This document shows positions 25,655-34,962 of a stretch of DNA of 64,000 nt, piece by piece (the stretch's first letter is position 1; each line of letters starts with the position of its first letter). This stretch comes from Aquiluna sp. (GTDB lineage: Bacteria; Actinomycetota; Actinomycetes; Actinomycetales; Microbacteriaceae): the NCBI GenBank assembly GCA_021741585.1, contig JAIOXN010000003.1, forward strand, positions 62,001-126,000, written 5' to 3'. The position numbers and the translations under genes are program-made. Below the pieces are notes generated by a model, which searched no databases, was not told the origin of the DNA, and was given only the letters and a program-made list of their open reading frames with translations.

Positions 25655-26901
25655 GCTCGTTAGTCACTGAAACCAAGATTGGCTTCAAAGCTCCTATCGT
25701 TATGGCGGCAATCGGTCTTGTTGTTCTCGTCTTCTTCGGATTGCTTGGCCGTGATGGGATGGCGAATTTTCAAATCTCTCGCCGCCAAGATGCGATTCAG
25801 TTGCCAGATGTTCCTATTGACTCGAGCCTTCTTGGGGTTGTTTCTGGAATCTTGATGTTGGCTTTGGCCGGATTCTCGCTTTGGCTGACACTTCGCAATC
25901 GCAAGACTCGAATGTGGAGCATTTCAATTTTTGGTTTCTTGGGAATTGTTTCGCTGCTTGGCTGGCTGGCTGCCGATAACTCGGTCCCAGTGAGCTTTAT
26001 TGCAGGAACCGCTCTGGTCTTGGCGGTGCCAATTGTGCTCGGTGCAATGGGTGGGGTCATGAGCGAGCGCTCAGGAATCACAAACATTGCCATCGAAGGG
26101 CAGTTGCTCACCGGTGCATTCATGGCGGCGGTTGTCTCCACTATCACCGGTAGCTTCACGCTGGGAATCATCTCGGCGATGGTTGCGGCAGCGCTGCTTT
26201 CGATGATTCTGGCGGTATTCGCACTGCGGTTCCTGGCTCAGCAGATCATCGTCGGTGTGGTGCTGAATGTTTTGGTGATTGGTGTGACCAACTTCTTGTA
26301 TCAACAGTGGTTGACTCAAGACAGCGAGAACACCAACTTCCCTGGCACCCTGGACATCATCAAGATCCCATTCCTAAGTGATATTCCGATCATTGGTCCA
26401 GTTCTATTTGAAAACAGAATCACAGTGTTCGCTGCCCTTTTGATTGTCCCAGCGCTTTGGTTTGTCTTGTTCAAGACCAAGCTTGGCCTAAGGGCTAGGG
26501 CGGTTGGCGAGCACCCGCTTGCTGCCGACACTGTTGGCATCAATGTTGCCCGAACCAGATTCTGGTGGGTGACAATTGGCGGAGCAATCGCAGGCCTTGG
26601 TGGCGCAGCATTGACCATTGGAAATGCTGGTGCCTTCGGTCGCGAGATGTCTGGTGGCTTTGGATTCATTGCCCTTGCGGTTGTGATTCTTGGTCGCTGG
26701 CACCCAATCTCCGCTTCCTTGGCAGCGTTGCTATTTGGCTTCTCAATCATTTTGCGAGTCTGGGCAAACCAGGTGAGCCCGGGTATTCCATCGGACTTCA
26801 TCACGATGGTTCCTTATGTTGTGACGATTATTGCCGTGGTCGGATTTGTTGGTAAGTCCCGCCCACCAAAGGCAGTAGCCGTCCCATATGTGAAGGGTTA
26901 G
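25651..26901 (+). CDS. Nucleoside ABC transporter permease 2
   Basis: A 416-residue membrane protein of the same family as permease 1 (BPD-transport 2), with about ten hydrophobic segments. The ATPase-contact loop LRARAVGEHPLAADTVGINV lies at about residues 275-294, and the GGVMSERSGITNIAIEG motif at about 133-149. Together with the two-domain ATPase and the BMP lipoprotein it completes a nucleoside importer. Its stop lies two bases before the cdd start, tying transport to salvage. Confidence 0.92.
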   Translation: MSSLVTETKIGFKAPIVMAAIGLVVLVFFGLLGRDGMANFQISRRQDAIQLPDVPIDSSLLGVVSGILMLALAGFSLWLTLRNRKTRMWSISIFGFLGIVSLLGWLAADNSVPVSFIAGTALVLAVPIVLGAMGGVMSERSGITNIAIEGQLLTGAFMAAVVSTITGSFTLGIISAMVAAALLSMILAVFALRFLAQQIIVGVVLNVLVIGVTNFLYQQWLTQDSENTNFPGTLDIIKIPFLSDIPIIGPVLFENRITVFAALLIVPALWFVLFKTKLGLRARAVGEHPLAADTVGINVARTRFWWVTIGGAIAGLGGAALTIGNAGAFGREMSGGFGFIALAVVILGRWHPISASLAALLFGFSIILRVWANQVSPGIPSDFITMVPYVVTIIAVVGFVGKSRPPKAVAVPYVKG

Positions 26902-26903
26902 AA

Positions 26904-27299
26904 ATGGAAATCAATTGGGATCTGCTTCGCGAAGAAGCCAAGCTTGCTATGGCTAAGGCGTACGCACCCTATTCAAAGTTTCCGGTTGGTGCTGCAGCCC
27001 TGACTGACTCGGGAAAGATTATTTCCGGTGCAAACGTTGAGAACGCTTCCTATGGATTGGGGCTTTGCGCCGAGTGTTCGTTGGTTAGCGAGCTTTTCCG
27101 CCAAGGTGGCGGAAAACTAGTTGCCTTTGCCTGTGTTGACGGTCACGGAAATGCGCTGATGCCCTGCGGCAGATGCCGGCAATTGCTTTTCGAGCACCGA
27201 GCTCCCGGGATGCTTTTGGATACGGTCTCCGGCATCAAGACAATAGACGAAGTTTTGCCTGATGCATTTGGGCCAGAGGATTTGGAGATCCGCAAATGA
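26904..27299 (+). CDS. cdd: Cytidine deaminase
   Basis: Zinc hydrolase turning cytidine and deoxycytidine into uridine and deoxyuridine. The 131-residue length fits the homotetrameric class. Zn ligands and the catalytic Glu are present in GLCAECSLV (about residues 52-60) and PCGRCRQLL (about 89-97). The substrate-side stretch YAPYSKFPVGAA is near 16-27. It follows the permease by two bases and overlaps deoA by four bases, placing it firmly in the nucleoside operon. Confidence 0.96.
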   Translation: MEINWDLLREEAKLAMAKAYAPYSKFPVGAAALTDSGKIISGANVENASYGLGLCAECSLVSELFRQGGGKLVAFACVDGHGNALMPCGRCRQLLFEHRAPGMLLDTVSGIKTIDEVLPDAFGPEDLEIRK

Positions 27300-28573
27300 C
27301 ATTCAGTGCAGTTGAACTAATTATTAAAAAACGCGAGAAGCAGGAACTCTCAAAAGCGGAGATTGATTGGCTAATCGATAACTACACCAAGGGCACAGTT
27401 GCCGACGAGCAAATGTCTGCATTTGCGATGGCGGTTCTTCTCAACGGTATGGCGCGCTCCGAAATCAAAGACCTAACGATGGCAATGATTGCCTCCGGGG
27501 AGACTTTAGATTTCCAGGGGCTTTCGATGCCAACCGCCGACAAGCACTCAACCGGCGGTGTCGGTGACAAGATCACTTTGCCTCTTGCTCCTCTGGTCGC
27601 ATCCTACGGAGTCGCGGTTCCTCAGCTAAGTGGTCGTGGCCTTGGCCACACCGGTGGAACGCTGGACAAGCTTGAAGCAATTCCTGGCTGGCAGGCATCG
27701 CTCTCCAACACAGAGATGTATTCGCAATTGGCAGAAATTGGTGCGGTGATTTGTGCTGCCGGTACGGGCCTGGCCCCTGCCGATCGCAAGCTTTATGCCC
27801 TGCGCGATGTCACCGGAACGGTTGAAGCGATTCCACTAATTGCATCCTCAATTATGAGCAAGAAGATTGCCGAGGGCACCCAAGCTTTGGTTCTGGATGT
27901 CAAGGTCGGCTCCGGTGCATTTATGAAGACGCTAGACCGCGCCACAGAATTAGCTCAGACTTTGGTTCAGCTTGGTAAGGATGCCGGAGTGAGAACCTCC
28001 GCACTTTTGACCGACATGTCAACTCCTTTGGGACTCAAGATCGGTAACGCTTTGGAGGTAGAGGAATCTATCGAGGTGCTCACCGGTGGTGGACCGCAGG
28101 ATGTGATTGATCTGACCGTTGCCCTGGCTAAGGAAATGCTTGAGCAGGTTGGCATCACAAATGTTGACCCAAGAGAGAATCTCTCAAATGGCAAGGCAAT
28201 GGACATCTGGCGCAAGATGATTACCGCTCAAGGTGGCGATGTCGATGCACAGCTTCCAAAAGCCAAAGAATGGCATCAGATCAAAGCTACCCAATCTGGA
28301 TACATCTCTAGATTGGATGCACTCGAGGTTGGAATCGCATCCTGGAGACTCGGAGCCGGTCGTGAGCGCAAAGAGGATCAGGTGCAATTTGGTGCCGGAA
28401 TCGAGCTGCATGCTCAACTTGGCGACAGGATTGAGGCTGGTGCTCCGCTTATGACTTTGTATACCGACACCCCAGAGAAATTCGAAAGGGCCATTGAATT
28501 GGCTGAGAAATCGACCACCATTTCAGATGGTCAGGCCGTCGAGCGTAAGCTCATCCTTGGCAAAATTAGTTAG
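27296..28573 (+). CDS. deoA: Thymidine / pyrimidine-nucleoside phosphorylase
   Basis: Phosphorolyses thymidine, deoxyuridine or uridine to base and pentose-1-phosphate. At 425 residues it is full length. The phosphate-binding motif KHSTGGVGDK is at about residues 82-91, and the family signature SGRGLGHTGGTLDKLEAIPG at about 112-131. The C-terminal PYNP domain follows. It receives uridines made by cdd upstream. Its pentose-phosphate product would be isomerised by the mutase at 31034. The ATG overlaps the cdd stop. Confidence 0.95.
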   Translation: MTFSAVELIIKKREKQELSKAEIDWLIDNYTKGTVADEQMSAFAMAVLLNGMARSEIKDLTMAMIASGETLDFQGLSMPTADKHSTGGVGDKITLPLAPLVASYGVAVPQLSGRGLGHTGGTLDKLEAIPGWQASLSNTEMYSQLAEIGAVICAAGTGLAPADRKLYALRDVTGTVEAIPLIASSIMSKKIAEGTQALVLDVKVGSGAFMKTLDRATELAQTLVQLGKDAGVRTSALLTDMSTPLGLKIGNALEVEESIEVLTGGGPQDVIDLTVALAKEMLEQVGITNVDPRENLSNGKAMDIWRKMITAQGGDVDAQLPKAKEWHQIKATQSGYISRLDALEVGIASWRLGAGRERKEDQVQFGAGIELHAQLGDRIEAGAPLMTLYTDTPEKFERAIELAEKSTTISDGQAVERKLILGKIS

Positions 28574-28579
28574 GAAATA

Positions 28580-29671
28580 ATGGACATCCGCTCGCTCCCA
28601 AAGATCTCGCTTCACGACCACTTAGATGGCGGCCTTAGGCCCCAAACCATCATTGAGCTGGCCGCCGAGATAGGTCACAAACTGCCTGCGGACAACGCTC
28701 TCGACCTAGCCAATTGGTTTGCCGAGTCGGCGAACTCCGGTTCATTGGTGCGATATCTCGAGACTTTTGACCACACCGTTGCTGTCATGCAAAACCGCTC
28801 TGGCCTTGAGCGAGTTGCTTACGAGGCTGTTCTTGATCTTGCTGATGAAGGCGTCATATATGCCGAGCTTCGCTGGGCACCCGAGCAGCACCTTGCAGGG
28901 GGCCTAACTCTAGATGACGCTGTTGAAGCAGTGCAGGACGGTCTTGAGCGAGGGATGGAAGAGGTTGCCGACCAAGGTGGATTTATCCGCACCGGTCAGC
29001 TGGTGACTGCCATGCGTCACGCGGATCGAGGCTTGGAAATTGCAGAGCTTGCTGTTCGCCACAGGAACAATGGCGTGGTTGGTTTTGACATCGCCGGAGC
29101 CGAGAAGGGCTTTTTGCCAGTGCGCCACAAGGCAGCTTTTGACTACCTTGCGAGTCAACTGTTCCCTTGCACCGTTCACGCAGGTGAGGCCGATGGCGTC
29201 GAGTCAATCAGGGATGCAATTGTTTCGGGGCGAGCTCTTCGCCTAGGGCACGGAATCCGAATTATCGAGGACATCATGTTCTCTCGCACCGAAGGCGACA
29301 CTGACCTGGTTGTTCTTGGGGATGTGGCGCAGTGGGTTCACGATCGCGGCATCACACTGGAGACTTCGCCGTCTTCAAACTTGCAGACTGGCGCCTTTGA
29401 AATGCTCGGTGACACGATGGCGGATCACCCATTTGATGTTTTGTATGACCTTGGCTTCAAGGTCACCGTGAACACCGACAACCGCTTGATGTCTGCAACC
29501 AATTTGACCAAGGAGCTTGAGATTTTGGTTGACACCTTCGGTTACACGCTTGCCGATCTAGAGGTATTCCAAATCAACGCCGCAGATGCTGCTTTCCAAG
29601 GCGTGCCGGAGCGCGAAGAGCTAATTGAAATGATTGAACTTGGATTCGCTGAGGCGATGGGTGATAGCTAA
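28580..29671 (+). CDS. add: Adenosine deaminase
   Basis: Zinc enzyme converting adenosine and deoxyadenosine to inosine and deoxyinosine, which punA can then split. 363 residues. Metal ligands and catalytic residues are seen in SLHDHLDGGLRP (His13 and His15 region), HAGEADG (about 200-206), GHGIRI and the late NTDNRLMS with the metal Asp. It lies seven bases after deoA. The following PTS IIA gene starts inside its last codons, so the two are coupled. Confidence 0.95.
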   Translation: MDIRSLPKISLHDHLDGGLRPQTIIELAAEIGHKLPADNALDLANWFAESANSGSLVRYLETFDHTVAVMQNRSGLERVAYEAVLDLADEGVIYAELRWAPEQHLAGGLTLDDAVEAVQDGLERGMEEVADQGGFIRTGQLVTAMRHADRGLEIAELAVRHRNNGVVGFDIAGAEKGFLPVRHKAAFDYLASQLFPCTVHAGEADGVESIRDAIVSGRALRLGHGIRIIEDIMFSRTEGDTDLVVLGDVAQWVHDRGITLETSPSSNLQTGAFEMLGDTMADHPFDVLYDLGFKVTVNTDNRLMSATNLTKELEILVDTFGYTLADLEVFQINAADAAFQGVPEREELIEMIELGFAEAMGDS

Positions 29672-30110
29672 AGCTTTCGGGCCCAGCTCCATAGACATAT
29701 CAACTGAGAAACTCAGTTGGCTGGAGGCTCTTGAGCGCTCGGTTAACCTGCTTGTAGAAAGCGGCAGAACCAAACCGGAGTATTTCGAACAGGTGTTGGC
29801 ATCCACTCAGAAGCTGGGTCCGTACTTTGTGGTGGCTCCCGGAATTGCAATCGCACATGCTGCCCCATCCAGTGCCGTTTTAGAAACAGGGTTCGCGTTG
29901 TTGAAGCTGGAAAAGCCCGTGGCATCGGGCTCAATCAACGATCCGGTGAGCTTGCTCTTTTCCTTCGCTTCGGTTGATTCCGAATCCCATATCGAGTTAT
30001 TGGGGGAGTTTGCGAACATGATGAGCACCCCCGGCAAGGTTAACCTTTTGTTAAATGCTTCCGCTATTGGGGAAATCCGGGATATTTTGTCCGAGAACTT
30101 GGTTGGATAG
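29661..30110 (+). CDS. PTS EIIA component, mannitol/ascorbate class (no IIC nearby)
   Basis: A 149-residue single-domain PTS_EIIA type 2 protein (Mtl/Fru/Sga class). The phosphoryl-accepting His is His66 in PGIAIAHAAP, and the usual flanking helix and strand pattern is present. I place the start at GTG 29661, eleven bases inside the end of add, with GAGG at proper spacing; the longer frame to 29634 has no such support. It pairs with the IIB gene four bases downstream. No IIC permease, EI or HPr gene is in the window. It could phosphorylate an external IIC or could be regulatory within the nucleoside operon. Confidence 0.88.
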   Translation: MIAKAFGPSSIDISTEKLSWLEALERSVNLLVESGRTKPEYFEQVLASTQKLGPYFVVAPGIAIAHAAPSSAVLETGFALLKLEKPVASGSINDPVSLLFSFASVDSESHIELLGEFANMMSTPGKVNLLLNASAIGEIRDILSENLVG

Positions 30111-30114
30111 CTGA

Positions 30115-30387
30115 GTGAAGATTTATGCGGTTTGCGGTGCTGGGATTGGCACCTCTGTTTTGTTGAAGTCGAATATCGACAAGGTTTTGTCGGTTTTGGA
30201 TATCGAAGCTGAGGTTTCTGCCGTTTCAATCGCAACTGCAATGGATGCAGAATCACCTGCCCAGGTGGTGCTGATTACCCCTGAATTGCAGGATCAAATC
30301 AAGGGAATCGCCTCTGAGGTAATCACCATCGACAACATCTTTGACCTGGGCGAACTAACCCAGAAATTGAGCGCATCGCTGAGCTAG
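30115..30387 (+). CDS. PTS EIIB component, lactose/ascorbate (SgaB/UlaB) class
   Basis: A 90-residue IIB protein with the phosphocysteine loop near the N-terminus: Cys7 in VCGAGIGTSVLLKSNI. The rest is an alternating alpha/beta domain (TPELQDQI, then VITIDNIFDLGEL), as in UlaB. The GTG start lies four bases after the IIA stop. IIA and IIB of this class normally act with a IIC of the UlaA family to import ascorbate-like sugars; here the transporter genes upstream are ABC type instead. The next gene starts nine bases on and looks unrelated. Confidence 0.88.
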   Translation: MKIYAVCGAGIGTSVLLKSNIDKVLSVLDIEAEVSAVSIATAMDAESPAQVVLITPELQDQIKGIASEVITIDNIFDLGELTQKLSASLS

Positions 30388-30396
30388 GCTCAGAGC

Positions 30397-31062
30397 ATGT
30401 CTAGTCCTGGATCCACGCCAAAAACCACCCTGAATCGGCTTTCTTATAAGGCTTCAGATAAGCAAAGCGATCTATATTCAATTCTGGATTCCAACCTGGT
30501 TGCCCACGTTGGTTTTGTGATTGATGGTGCCCCATTTGTAATACCCATGGCCTATGGCCGGGTCGGAGATGTGATTTATCTGCACGGATCCTCTGGTTCT
30601 CGAATCATGCGGGCACTAGCTTCAAATCCTCAGGTTTGTGTTTCGATCACCGAACTCAATGCTTTGAAGGTTGCAAGAAGCACCTTCAACTCAGGGATGC
30701 ACTACCGCTCTGTTGTGATTTTTGGTCAAGCGGATTTGGTTCCAGATGATCAAAAGGATGCAGCACTTGATGCCATTAGCGACGCAATGATTCCTGGGCG
30801 CGTGAAAGAGGTTAGGTCCTCGACCAAGAAGGAGCTAGCTGCAACCCTCATCATTTCGCTACCGCTAACTGAAACCTCAGTGAAGATCTCGGTCAACGAA
30901 GTTGATGATCCCGAAGAAGACATGAACAAGGGGTATTGGGCTGGGACTGTGCCAATCATCACAAGCATTGGCGAGATTATTCCGGCCGACGAGGAAGCTG
31001 CCAGCCTTCCAATTCCAGAGAGCGTGAAGAACTTTAGGACAGGCCTTGCAAAAGGTCTTTAG
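30397..31062 (+). CDS. Pyridoxamine 5'-phosphate oxidase-related FMN-binding protein
   Basis: A 221-residue protein of the FMN-binding split-barrel superfamily (COG3467-type). Visible features: LNRLSYKASDKQSDLYSIL at the N-terminus, the barrel strands AHVGFVIDGAPFVIPMAYGRVGD (in two parts, about 37-59), the HGSSGSRIMRAL loop (about 65-76) that binds the flavin phosphate in relatives, and MHYRSVVIFGQA. The reaction is unknown; relatives are flavin reductases or pyridoxal-type oxidases. It is the last gene of the nucleoside run and overlaps the convergent mutase by 29 bases tail to tail. Confidence 0.82.
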   Translation: MSSPGSTPKTTLNRLSYKASDKQSDLYSILDSNLVAHVGFVIDGAPFVIPMAYGRVGDVIYLHGSSGSRIMRALASNPQVCVSITELNALKVARSTFNSGMHYRSVVIFGQADLVPDDQKDAALDAISDAMIPGRVKEVRSSTKKELAATLIISLPLTETSVKISVNEVDDPEEDMNKGYWAGTVPIITSIGEIIPADEEAASLPIPESVKNFRTGLAKGL

Positions 31063-32665
31063 CCCAGGTTTTTAGGCTCTCTAGAGTCACATCCGCGCCC
31101 TCTGCGCTGTCGCCTTGAACCTGCAAATAACACTTGAGCTTTGGCTCTGTCCCAGATGGCCTAATAATCACTCTCAGTCCATCTGTTTTGAGCAGTATGC
31201 CGTCGGTTGGAGGCAGGTTTTTGCCTTCTTTCAGATCCTCGTAACTGCAGGGCTGGCCAAGAATCTCGCCTACTGGATTGGCTCTCAGGCCTGCCATGAT
31301 TTTTGAGATGATGCTGAGGTCGCTAACCCTGATTGAAACTTGGCCGGTTGCCAGGTGACCATATTCTTGAGCAAGTTCGGCCAAAAAGTCACCCAAATCC
31401 TGTCCCTTAGATTTGAGGTCGGCCGCAAGTTCTGCGATGAGTAATGCGGCTGTGATGCCATCTTTGTCCGGTGTGAAGTTGGGATCTACGCAATATCCCA
31501 ATGCTTCTTCGTAACCAAAGATTAGATTTTCGACCTTTGATATCCACTTGAATCCGGTGAGGGTGGCTTGATAATTCAAGTTGTGTTTTCTAGCAACCTT
31601 TTCAAGGCCCGCAGAAACAATCGAGTTAGCAAGGGTCCCGGTTTTGTTCTCTCTGGCAACAACCTCGCCGAGAATCAACCCGACCTCATCACCGGTGAGC
31701 ATTAGATAAACGCCATCGCGATTGACTGCAATCGCCAAGCGATCGGCATCCGGGTCATTTGCAATAATCAGTTCGCTTTGATTCTCTCGGCCATGAGCGA
31801 AGGCCAAATCCATGGCTCCCGGCTCTTCGGGATTGGGAAATGCAACGGTTGGGAAGTTGCCATCTGGATCGCGTTGTTGAGGGACGGCGTTTAGCAAGAA
31901 ACCTGCACTGTTGAAAATTGGCTCAATCACTTTGTAGCCAACCCCATGCATCGCGGTGTAGCTGATTTTTAGATTCTGCCTTGCTGAGTTCTTGGCTTCG
32001 ATGAGCTCAAGTGCACGGTCCTGGTAAGCGGAAATTTCATTCTGGCCTAGAGGCTCAATCTCAGAACCCTTTGGGATATCTGCAAAGGTAACGCTGCTGG
32101 AGATTTGATCGATTAGATCTGAAATTTCAGCATCCTGCGGGCTAATTAGTTGGCTTGAACCGTTATCCCCACCCAGATAAACCTTGTAGCCATTATCTCT
32201 TGGGGGATTGTGGCTTGCCGTGACAACTACGGTCGCACTCGAGCGGTGAGCTCTACCCGTGAAGGCTGCAACTGGGGTCGGCACCATCTGGTCAAAAAGC
32301 ATCGCCTTGATTCCAGCGCCAGCAAGAATCTCGGCGGTGTCTTTTGCAAAAACATCGGAGTTGTGCCTGCCATCAAAGCCGATAACAACGCTTAGCTCCT
32401 GATTGCTATCCAAATAGGCGGCACGATTGTTTTGAAGAAAGCGGGCAAGTGCCAGCGCTGCCCAACCAACCACCACACGGTTCATTCTGTTCGGTCCGGC
32501 ACCCAACTCGCCTCTGAGTCCGGCAGTCCCGAACTGCAGACGGGTGGCGAACCTGGCTTCGAGTTCTGCCAATGCCTCTTCCTCAACAAGTTTTTCTAGC
32601 TCAGCTTTGGTCTGAGCATCAGGATCTTGCTGGATCCAGGCTTTGGCGATCTCAAGGTAATTCAT
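31034..32665 (-). CDS. Phospho-sugar mutase (PGM/PMM or phosphopentomutase role)
   Basis: A 543-residue alpha-D-phosphohexomutase. The phosphoserine is Ser151 in TASHNPPRDNGYK, the metal loop is NDPDADRLA (near 289) and the C-terminal phosphate-binding RPSGTEPKLK is near 506. It shares a TAATG junction with punA upstream, so it is coupled to purine nucleoside phosphorolysis. That context suggests conversion of (deoxy)ribose-1-phosphate to the 5-phosphate, as proposed for PGM2-type enzymes, rather than mannose metabolism. A phosphoglucomutase role cannot be excluded. Confidence 0.88.
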   Translation of the reverse strand: MNYLEIAKAWIQQDPDAQTKAELEKLVEEEALAELEARFATRLQFGTAGLRGELGAGPNRMNRVVVGWAALALARFLQNNRAAYLDSNQELSVVIGFDGRHNSDVFAKDTAEILAGAGIKAMLFDQMVPTPVAAFTGRAHRSSATVVVTASHNPPRDNGYKVYLGGDNGSSQLISPQDAEISDLIDQISSSVTFADIPKGSEIEPLGQNEISAYQDRALELIEAKNSARQNLKISYTAMHGVGYKVIEPIFNSAGFLLNAVPQQRDPDGNFPTVAFPNPEEPGAMDLAFAHGRENQSELIIANDPDADRLAIAVNRDGVYLMLTGDEVGLILGEVVARENKTGTLANSIVSAGLEKVARKHNLNYQATLTGFKWISKVENLIFGYEEALGYCVDPNFTPDKDGITAALLIAELAADLKSKGQDLGDFLAELAQEYGHLATGQVSIRVSDLSIISKIMAGLRANPVGEILGQPCSYEDLKEGKNLPPTDGILLKTDGLRVIIRPSGTEPKLKCYLQVQGDSAEGADVTLESLKTWAKDLLQGLS

Positions 32666-33486
32666 TAGAGCTTGGCAACAATCTCCGAGAGCAGCTTGCC
32701 GATTCTGGCCTCTGCATTTCTTCCAGCCTCAAGCACCTCGGCATGGGATAGCGGAGTGCTCTGGATGCCCGCAGCCAGGTTGGTGATCAACGACATACCA
32801 AGAATCTCCATGCCAGCTTCCCTAGCTGCAATTGCCTCCAGGGCGGTAGACATGCCAACAATGTGTCCACCCATGGTCTTTGCCATTTGGACTTCAGCCG
32901 GGGTCTCGTAGTGAGGTCCGCGGAATTGCACGTAAACACCCTCGTCCAGACTCGGGTCGACCTCTCTGGCTAAATCTCTCAGGCGCTTTGAATAAAGATC
33001 GGTCAGATCAATGAAGGTCGCGCCCTCCAATGGGCTGTTCGCGGTGAGGTTGATGTGATCAGAAATCAGAACGGCTGCGCCACCGGCCCACTCCGGCTTT
33101 ATTCCTCCGGCACCATTGGTCAAAATCATGGTCTTTGCTCCGGTGGCGGCTGCGGTTCTTACTGAGTGAACCACGGCGCGAACGCCGTGGTTTTCGTAGT
33201 AGTGAGTCCTGGCGCCGATGACCAAAGCATGCTTACCATTTGGCAGCTTGATGGAGCGAATTGTTCCGACGTGGCCAACAACTGCCGGCTTTGAGAACCC
33301 AGTGATTTCACTACCAGGGATTTCTGCAACTGTCTCGCCAATCAAGTCGGCGGCCTTTGCCCATCCTGAACCTAGCGTCAGGGCGATGTCGTGAGATTCA
33401 ACACCGGTTTTTTGGGCAATTTCTTGGGCGGCTTTTTTGGCAATTTCGAAGGGATTTGCGTTCTCATCATTGAGTGGATTGGTCAT
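32665..33486 (-). CDS. punA: Purine nucleoside phosphorylase
   Basis: Splits inosine, guanosine and deoxy forms to base and pentose-1-phosphate. 273 residues from ATG 33486; a TTG one codon earlier is possible. Trimeric PNP class features: LTLGSGWAKAADLI (phosphate-binding Ser), VVGHVGTIRS, GARTHYYENHG (His/Tyr pocket), LTNGAGGIKPEW, and GMSTALEAIAAREAGM with the Glu/Met pocket. It is divergent from the flavoprotein gene at 33538 and coupled to the mutase downstream. With cdd, deoA and add on the other strand it completes nucleoside breakdown. Confidence 0.95.
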   Translation of the reverse strand: MTNPLNDENANPFEIAKKAAQEIAQKTGVESHDIALTLGSGWAKAADLIGETVAEIPGSEITGFSKPAVVGHVGTIRSIKLPNGKHALVIGARTHYYENHGVRAVVHSVRTAAATGAKTMILTNGAGGIKPEWAGGAAVLISDHINLTANSPLEGATFIDLTDLYSKRLRDLAREVDPSLDEGVYVQFRGPHYETPAEVQMAKTMGGHIVGMSTALEAIAAREAGMEILGMSLITNLAAGIQSTPLSHAEVLEAGRNAEARIGKLLSEIVAKL

Positions 33487-33537
33487 CAAATCAGTCTAGC
33501 GATGGTCAATGTCCTGATTGTGCGGGAGAATACTCCT

Positions 33538-34962
33538 GTGAGTGAAGCTAAGACCCCAATCCATCGAATCGTAATTATTGGCGGTGGCCCAGGTGGCTAC
33601 GAAGCAGCCAGAGCGGGGCGCCAACTTGGCGCCGAAGTTGTCCTGATCGAGGACAGCGGCATTGGTGGAAACGCTGTGCTGACCGATGTGGTTCCTTCAA
33701 AAACCTTGATCGCCACAGCCGAGGCCGCCCAAAGAGTTTCGGTTGCCCAATCGCTCGGTGTGAATTTCTCTTTGGATGGCAAAGTTATTGCTCCAAAGAT
33801 TGAAATTGATCTCAAAGTTGTCAACAAGAGACTGCTTTCTTTAGCAAAGAGCCAGTCCGAGGACATGCTCACCACCTTGAAAAAAGAGGGTGTCAGAGTG
33901 GTTTCCGGAAGAGCTCGCTTGGATGGCAATCACCACGTGATCATCGAACCAAATGTTGGTGGCGAGCCTGAGCGCCTAGAAGCCAAAACCATCATCGTTG
34001 CAGTTGGAGCCCACCCAAGGGAGATGGATTCGGCCAAGCCGGATGGCGAAAGAATCCTCAACTGGAAACAGCTTTATAACCTCAACCATCTGCCAGAGCA
34101 CCTGATTGTTGTTGGTTCAGGAGTTACAGGTGCCGAGTTTGCATCTGCCTATTTATACCTTGGCAGCAAGGTGACTCTGGTTTCATCAAGAGACAAGGTT
34201 TTGCCCGGCAATGATGCCGATGCGGCTGAAATCTTGGAGGATGTATTCCTGCGCAAGGGGATGCAAATTCTTGGTAACTCAAGGGCCGAAAAAGTTGAGA
34301 ACACCGGAACCGGTGTGAAGGTGACGCTTTCTGATGGCAAGGTCATTGAAGGTTCGCACTGTCTAATGGCAGTCGGTGCAATCCCTAACACCGCAGGACT
34401 TGGTTTGGAAGAAGCCGGCATTCGCCTGAATGAAACTGGTCACGTGATCGTAAACAAGGTTGCTAGGACTTCAAGAGCAAACGTTTATGCCGTCGGAGAC
34501 TGTTCCACATCCCTGCCGCTAGCCTCGGTTTCTGCGATGCAGGGTCGAACAGCCGTTTACCACACCATGGGCGATGTTGCCGCTCCAACCAGATTGCGCA
34601 ATGTGGCATCAAACGTCTTTACTTCCCCAGAGATTGCCTCGGTGGGCTGGTCTCAGGCCGAGATCGAGCAGGGCCTGGTGCGGGGTGAGATTGAAAAGGT
34701 ACTCCTAGACACCAACCCGAGAGCCAAAATGGAGGGAATCCGCGAGGGTTTCATCAAGCTTTATGCATCAATTGGTTCAGGCACCGTGATTGGTGGGGTT
34801 GTAATCGGCCCAAGAGCATCAGATCTGATATATCCAATTGCGGTTGCAGTGGAGAATCGACTAACGGTGGATCAACTAGCTAGAACCTATACGGTTTACC
34901 CGTCTATCTCTGGGTCAATCGCAGAGGCTGCAAGCGCACTGCACCAGCCAATCGACGACTAG
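33538..34962 (+). CDS. LpdA-like NAD(P)H quinone reductase (disulfide-reductase fold without the cysteines)
   Basis: A flavoprotein of the pyridine nucleotide-disulfide oxidoreductase family, similar in layout to M. tuberculosis Rv3303c (LpdA). The FAD fold [19 protein letters not shown] is near residue 10, the NAD fold [18 protein letters not shown] near 187, and the second FAD motif NVYAVGDCS near 317. The position of the redox cysteine pair reads [17 protein letters not shown], with neither cysteine, so it cannot act as a disulfide reductase; quinone reduction is the likely role. I start it at GTG 33538 (474 residues), with GGGAGA upstream. Its stop overlaps that of the carboxylase gene by four bases. 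Confidence 0.85.
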   Translation: MSEAKTPIHRIVIIGGGPGGYEAARAGRQLGAEVVLIEDSGIGGNAVLTDVVPSKTLIATAEAAQRVSVAQSLGVNFSLDGKVIAPKIEIDLKVVNKRLLSLAKSQSEDMLTTLKKEGVRVVSGRARLDGNHHVIIEPNVGGEPERLEAKTIIVAVGAHPREMDSAKPDGERILNWKQLYNLNHLPEHLIVVGSGVTGAEFASAYLYLGSKVTLVSSRDKVLPGNDADAAEILEDVFLRKGMQILGNSRAEKVENTGTGVKVTLSDGKVIEGSHCLMAVGAIPNTAGLGLEEAGIRLNETGHVIVNKVARTSRANVYAVGDCSTSLPLASVSAMQGRTAVYHTMGDVAAPTRLRNVASNVFTSPEIASVGWSQAEIEQGLVRGEIEKVLLDTNPRAKMEGIREGFIKLYASIGSGTVIGGVVIGPRASDLIYPIAVAVENRLTVDQLARTYTVYPSISGSIAEAASALHQPIDD

